Shown here piece by piece: positions 32,369-35,197 of a stretch of DNA of 35,197 nucleotides. How positions within the stretch are numbered: the stretch's first letter is position 1; every line of letters starts with the position of its first letter. Both the position numbers and the translations under genes were made by a program. Source of the DNA: Pseudomonadales bacterium (GTDB lineage: Bacteria; Pseudomonadota; Gammaproteobacteria; Pseudomonadales; Ketobacteraceae). The notes beneath the pieces were generated by a model. The model saw nothing but the letters and a program-made list of their open reading frames with translations, did not search any database and had not been told where the DNA came from. The stretch covers positions 1 to 35,197 of the forward strand of contig PAPM01000018.1 of NCBI GenBank assembly GCA_002708905.1. The letters run 5' to 3'.

Positions 32369-33520
32369 ATGAGACACGCTCGCTTATATACCTGCTTTTT
32401 GATTGGCCTGGCCCTGTGCTGGGCCTTTCCCGTTCTGGCCAACGTGGACCCGGTGGCCACCAAAAAGGAACTGCAGAAAATTCAGAGCCGCATTCAGGAT
32501 CTGCAGCAGGAAATCAAACGCACCCAAAGCCGCCGCAGTGAAACGGAAGAGGCGCTGAAAAAATCCGAACAGGCCATCAGCGACACCCGCCGTAAATTGC
32601 GGGACGTGAACCGCTCCATGGCCACCTCCGACGCCAAGCTGGCGGAATTACGGCAATCCCAGCAAAAACTGAACAAAGCCAAGGAAGCGCAACGCTCCGC
32701 CCTCAAGCAGGACATCAACGCCGCCTACCGGGCCGGTCGCCAGGAATACGTAAAACTGCTGCTGAACCAGGAGCAGCCGGACAAACTGGCCCGCCAGATG
32801 AAGTACTATGATTATTACCATCAGGCCCGTATGCAACGGATTCAGGCGTTCAACCAAACCCTCACTGAAATCAAAGCCAATGAAATCCGGATTAATGAGG
32901 AAGTAGCCCAACTCAGCTCATTGAAAGCAGAACTGGCTGACGAACAACAACGGCTTCAGTCCGCCAAGGAACAACGCAAACAGGCACTGGCGAAACTGGA
33001 CGACAGTTTAAAGAATGATGCTTCCCGCGTCAGTTCACTCAAATCCAGCCAAAGTGAACTGGAAGCAGTGTTGCATCGGGTGCAGGCCACCCTCAGCGAC
33101 CTGCCCAGTAACGTGGGCAAACAACCTTTCGCAAAATTAAGGGGCAAACTGGCGTGGCCCAGCCAGGGACGCGTGGTCAAGCGCTTCGGCAATCGCCGCG
33201 AAAGCGGGGCATTGCGATGGAACGGTGTACTGATCAGCACGAAGGAAGGCAGCACAGTAAAAGCAGTTCATCACGGGCGGGTAGTATTTTCCGACTGGAT
33301 GCGTGGTTTCGGCATGTTGACCATCGTGGATCACGGTGATGGTTACCTAAGCCTGTATGGCCACAATGAAACCCTACTGAAAAGTCCCGGCGATTGGGTA
33401 GAGGCCGGTGAGGTCATTGCCTACAGCGGTATCAGTGGCGGCCAGGACCAGGCCTCACTGTATTTTGAGATCCGCAAGGACGGCAAACCGCAGAACCCCT
33501 CCCGCTGGTGCCGTGGTTAA
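32369..33520 (+). CDS. envC: Murein hydrolase activator EnvC (LytM/M23 domain protein)
   Basis: About 383 residues: signal peptide (FLIGLALCWAFPVLA), a coiled coil over ~30-245 and a LytM/M23 domain at ~265-380 (LAWPSQGRVVKRFGNRR...). The zinc ligands of active M23 peptidases are missing: the usual HxxxD position reads RWNGVLI and the usual HxH reads LYFEIR. This is the degenerate state known for EnvC, which activates the amidases AmiA/AmiB at the division septum rather than cutting itself. A TTG at 32366 is an alternative start; the ATG at 32369 lacks a clear ribosome site. It lies 23 bp after gpmI, as in E. coli. Confidence 0.93.
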   Translation: MRHARLYTCFLIGLALCWAFPVLANVDPVATKKELQKIQSRIQDLQQEIKRTQSRRSETEEALKKSEQAISDTRRKLRDVNRSMATSDAKLAELRQSQQKLNKAKEAQRSALKQDINAAYRAGRQEYVKLLLNQEQPDKLARQMKYYDYYHQARMQRIQAFNQTLTEIKANEIRINEEVAQLSSLKAELADEQQRLQSAKEQRKQALAKLDDSLKNDASRVSSLKSSQSELEAVLHRVQATLSDLPSNVGKQPFAKLRGKLAWPSQGRVVKRFGNRRESGALRWNGVLISTKEGSTVKAVHHGRVVFSDWMRGFGMLTIVDHGDGYLSLYGHNETLLKSPGDWVEAGEVIAYSGISGGQDQASLYFEIRKDGKPQNPSRWCRG

Positions 33521-33643
33521 TAATACCCGTGCGGCCCTCCCCATTTCGCGCTAAGCTAAACAAAGCTAACTAAATGATTTTGATGTGAAACCAGACAGCC
33601 GGTTGAGGGTCTTAATCACATTCAGTTTTTACAGGAGCACACA

Positions 33644-35014
33644 ATGGGTTATCGACCTTTGTCAAACTGGCGGCCGCTCTGGAAACGCAGCCTGCTGATT
33701 TCGCTGCTGGCCGTCAGTCCTCTGGCGTTTTCCCAGGAAGAGCCCGAACCGACCGAAGAAACCGCTGTTGAGAGCCAGCCTAAGGAGCAGGGCCTCCTGC
33801 CGATTAATGAGCTGCGCACCTTTGCCGATGTGTTTGATCGTATCAAACAGGCTTATGTGGAAGACGTGGATGATAAGACCCTGCTGGAAAACGCCATCCA
33901 GGGCATGCTCACTGAACTGGACCCCCATTCCGCCTATCTGAAGCCGGAGGCGTATCAGGACCTGCAGATCAACACCACCGGCGAATTCGGCGGCCTGGGC
34001 ATTGAAGTGGGTATGGAAGACGGTTTCGTCAAAGTCATCACCCCCATCGACGACACCCCGGCAAAGAAAGCGGGAGTGGAAGCCGGTGACCTGATTATCA
34101 AACTGGACAGTACTCCGGTGAAAGGCCTGTCCCTGGGTGAAGCGGTGAAACTGATGCGTGGCAAACCGGGTTCCGACATTGTGCTAACCATCATTCGCGC
34201 CGGAATCGACAAACCCCTGGAAATCACCGTCACCCGTGCCGTTATCCAAGTGCAGAGTGTCAAAGGCCGCTTGCTGGAACAAAACTATGGCTACGTGCGC
34301 CTGTCCCAGTTCCAGATCAACACCGGCGGCGACATGATCAAACTGCTGGAAAAGCTCAAAAAGCAAAATGAAGCCGATCTGAAAGGACTGGTACTGGATC
34401 TGCGTAACAATCCCGGCGGTGTGCTGCAAGCTGCCGTGGATGTCACCGATGCTTTTGTGAATGATGGTCTGGTGGTGTACACCAAAGGCCGCCTGCCGGA
34501 TTCCGATATGAAATTCCGTGCCTCACCCGGTGATCAGCTCAGCGGTGTGCCCATCGTGGTTCTGGTGAACGGCGGTTCCGCCTCTGCTTCCGAAATTGTG
34601 GCGGGGGCTTTGCAGGACCACAGCCGAGCTGTGATTATGGGTACCACCACGTTCGGGAAAGGCTCCGTGCAAACGGTACTGCCGCTGCACAACAACCGGG
34701 CCCTGAAGCTCACCACCGCCCGTTACTACACCCCCAGCGGGCGCTCTATTCAGGCCCAGGGCATTGAACCGGACATCGTGGTGGAAAATGCCCAGCTGAC
34801 CAAAGTCAAAGAAATGGAACGGGTGAAAGAGCGCGACCTGTCCGGCCACCTGGAAAACCCTGATGGCGAAGGCGAGAAACATGAAGCAACCAAACAGCAG
34901 CTTTCCGATTCAGATTACCAACTGTATGAAGCACTCAATCTGCTGAAAGCCCTGAATGTACTGAATCGCCCACCTGCTGCCGCCCTGGTCAAGCAGAGCA
35001 ACGAACGGGGCTAG
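33644..35014 (+). CDS. ctpA: Carboxy-terminal processing protease CtpA (S41 family)
   Basis: A 456-residue exported protease. Signal peptide to ~30 (LLAVSPLAFS). An N-terminal helical region runs to ~105 with the family motif MLTELDPHSAYL. The PDZ domain is at ~108-195 (GEFGGLGIEVGMEDGFVKVITPIDDTPAKKAGVEAGDLI). The S41 domain follows, with NGGSASASEIVAGALQD carrying the nucleophile (Ser314) and TTFGKGSVQ with Lys339, the usual 25-residue spacing. It acts in the periplasm on protein C-termini and in many bacteria regulates peptidoglycan enzymes, which fits the envC neighbour. AGGAG lies seven bases before the ATG. The 123-bp gap after envC holds no obvious terminator. Confidence 0.95.
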   Translation: MGYRPLSNWRPLWKRSLLISLLAVSPLAFSQEEPEPTEETAVESQPKEQGLLPINELRTFADVFDRIKQAYVEDVDDKTLLENAIQGMLTELDPHSAYLKPEAYQDLQINTTGEFGGLGIEVGMEDGFVKVITPIDDTPAKKAGVEAGDLIIKLDSTPVKGLSLGEAVKLMRGKPGSDIVLTIIRAGIDKPLEITVTRAVIQVQSVKGRLLEQNYGYVRLSQFQINTGGDMIKLLEKLKKQNEADLKGLVLDLRNNPGGVLQAAVDVTDAFVNDGLVVYTKGRLPDSDMKFRASPGDQLSGVPIVVLVNGGSASASEIVAGALQDHSRAVIMGTTTFGKGSVQTVLPLHNNRALKLTTARYYTPSGRSIQAQGIEPDIVVENAQLTKVKEMERVKERDLSGHLENPDGEGEKHEATKQQLSDSDYQLYEALNLLKALNVLNRPPAAALVKQSNERG

Positions 35015-35057
35015 GTTCCAGGCTTACTACGCACTTCCTCTTTCCAGCATCACTCAA

Positions 35058-35080
35058 GAGGTACTCCTTAGGGGTACCTC
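35058..35080. repeat. Inverted repeat downstream of ctpA
   Basis: GAGGTAC (35058-35064) pairs perfectly with GTACCTC (35074-35080); within the loop CC and GG can extend the stem around TTA. It starts 43 bp after the ctpA stop. No T-run follows (GCCCTACCTC), so it is a weak terminator candidate or an mRNA 3'-end hairpin. Confidence 0.45.
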
Positions 35081-35114
35081 GCCCTACCTCTCAAGCACAG
35101 TGCACGAATAGCTG

Positions 35115-35155
35115 TTGACTTGCATCAATCCGAATCAACAACGCACTCCTATACT
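35115..35155 (+). promoter_or_regulatory. Candidate FNR/Anr-activated class II promoter
   Basis: TTGACTTGCATCAA (35115-35128) matches the FNR/Anr box TTGAT-N4-ATCAA at 9 of 10 positions. A -10-like TATACT follows at 35150-35155. If transcription starts about 7 bp after it (near 35162), the box is centred at about -41, the class II position where FNR replaces the -35 element. No gene for it is seen within the window; it would drive a plus-strand gene beyond the right edge. Confidence 0.5.
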
Positions 35156-35166
35156 GCCTGGGCACC

Positions 35167-35183
35167 TGCGACAAATTGTCGCA
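35167..35183. promoter_or_regulatory. Perfect 17-bp palindrome, possible operator
   Basis: TGCGACAAATTGTCGCA is a perfect inverted repeat with 8-bp arms and a single central base. It lies just downstream of the predicted start point of the candidate FNR promoter (about +5 to +21), a typical repressor position. I do not recognise the cognate regulator. Confidence 0.45.
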
Positions 35184-35197
35184 CCCATCCATGAATC

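Noticed and set aside
33185-33510. EnvC as an active zinc M23 peptidase
   Set aside because: The ligand positions of HxxxD and HxH are replaced (RWNGVLI, LYFEIR), as in non-catalytic EnvC activators.
35115-35155. Plain sigma-70 promoter TTGACT / TATACT
   Set aside because: The spacer is 29 bp, far from 17. The same bases are better explained as an FNR box over a -10 element.
35159-35180. Sigma-54 promoter (GG-N10-GC)
   Set aside because: The bases 10 bp after the GG pair are AA or CA, not GC.

Overview
The window looks like chromosomal DNA of a Gram-negative gammaproteobacterium, probably a marine heterotroph. The evidence is a complete MSHA-type pilus locus laid out as in Vibrio and Shewanella, the block secB-grxC-yibN facing gpmI-envC that is also found in E. 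coli, outer-membrane beta-barrel proteins, and a CtpA protease. I cannot name the genus from sequence alone. No tRNA, rRNA, insertion sequence, prophage or CRISPR array was seen, and nearly all the DNA is coding.

Layout. Positions 1-3034 (minus strand): Na+/phosphate cotransporter, short-chain dehydrogenase and a Nudix hydrolase cut by the window edge. Positions 3246-3782 (plus): small outer-membrane beta-barrel protein, preceded by a 211-bp divergent intergenic region with direct repeats. Positions 3791-18610 (minus): a 14-gene MSHA pilus operon read mshI, mshI2 (pilN-like), mshJ, mshK, mshL, mshE, mshG, mshB, mshA, mshC, mshD, mshO, mshP, mshQ. Most neighbours overlap by a few bases. No mshM, mshN or mshF is present, and mshH is not beside mshI. 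MshE keeps the c-di-GMP-binding MshEN motifs. MshQ is a 1415-residue PA14/LamG/DUF6701 putative tip adhesin. Positions 18759-22461 (plus): trmL, then a secreted basic protein, an ECF-like sigma factor, a DUF3619-like membrane protein (probable anti-sigma), an 88-residue exported protein, a DUF3106 repeat protein and an outer-membrane barrel protein. The last five look like one translationally coupled unit and may be an envelope-sensing system of unknown function.

Positions 22467-25538 (minus): a separate three-gene cluster of an odd prepilin with a long Pro/Gly/Ser/Thr-rich tail, a small bitopic membrane protein and a second PulE/GspE ATPase, with no platform protein or secretin of its own. 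It is divergent from an orphan ParA-type ATPase (25670-26419). Then come a barrel protein with an autotransporter-like C-terminus and a tiny Ig-like N-domain (minus), a GT-B glycosyltransferase (plus) and a clear bidirectional terminator. Positions 29380-35014 are housekeeping: secB, grxC, yibN (minus) and gpmI, envC, ctpA (plus). The last 183 bases hold no gene but do hold a hairpin, a near-consensus FNR/Anr box placed correctly over a -10 element, and a perfect 17-bp palindrome, probably the control region of a gene just outside the window.

How it fits together. Most of the accessory content concerns the cell surface: an MSHA adhesion pilus under probable c-di-GMP control, a second pilin-like locus that may borrow the MSHA platform, and a sigma-factor operon encoding several exported proteins. 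The two least explained units are the prepilin/TM protein/PulE/ParA cluster and the sigma/DUF3619/DUF3106/barrel operon.
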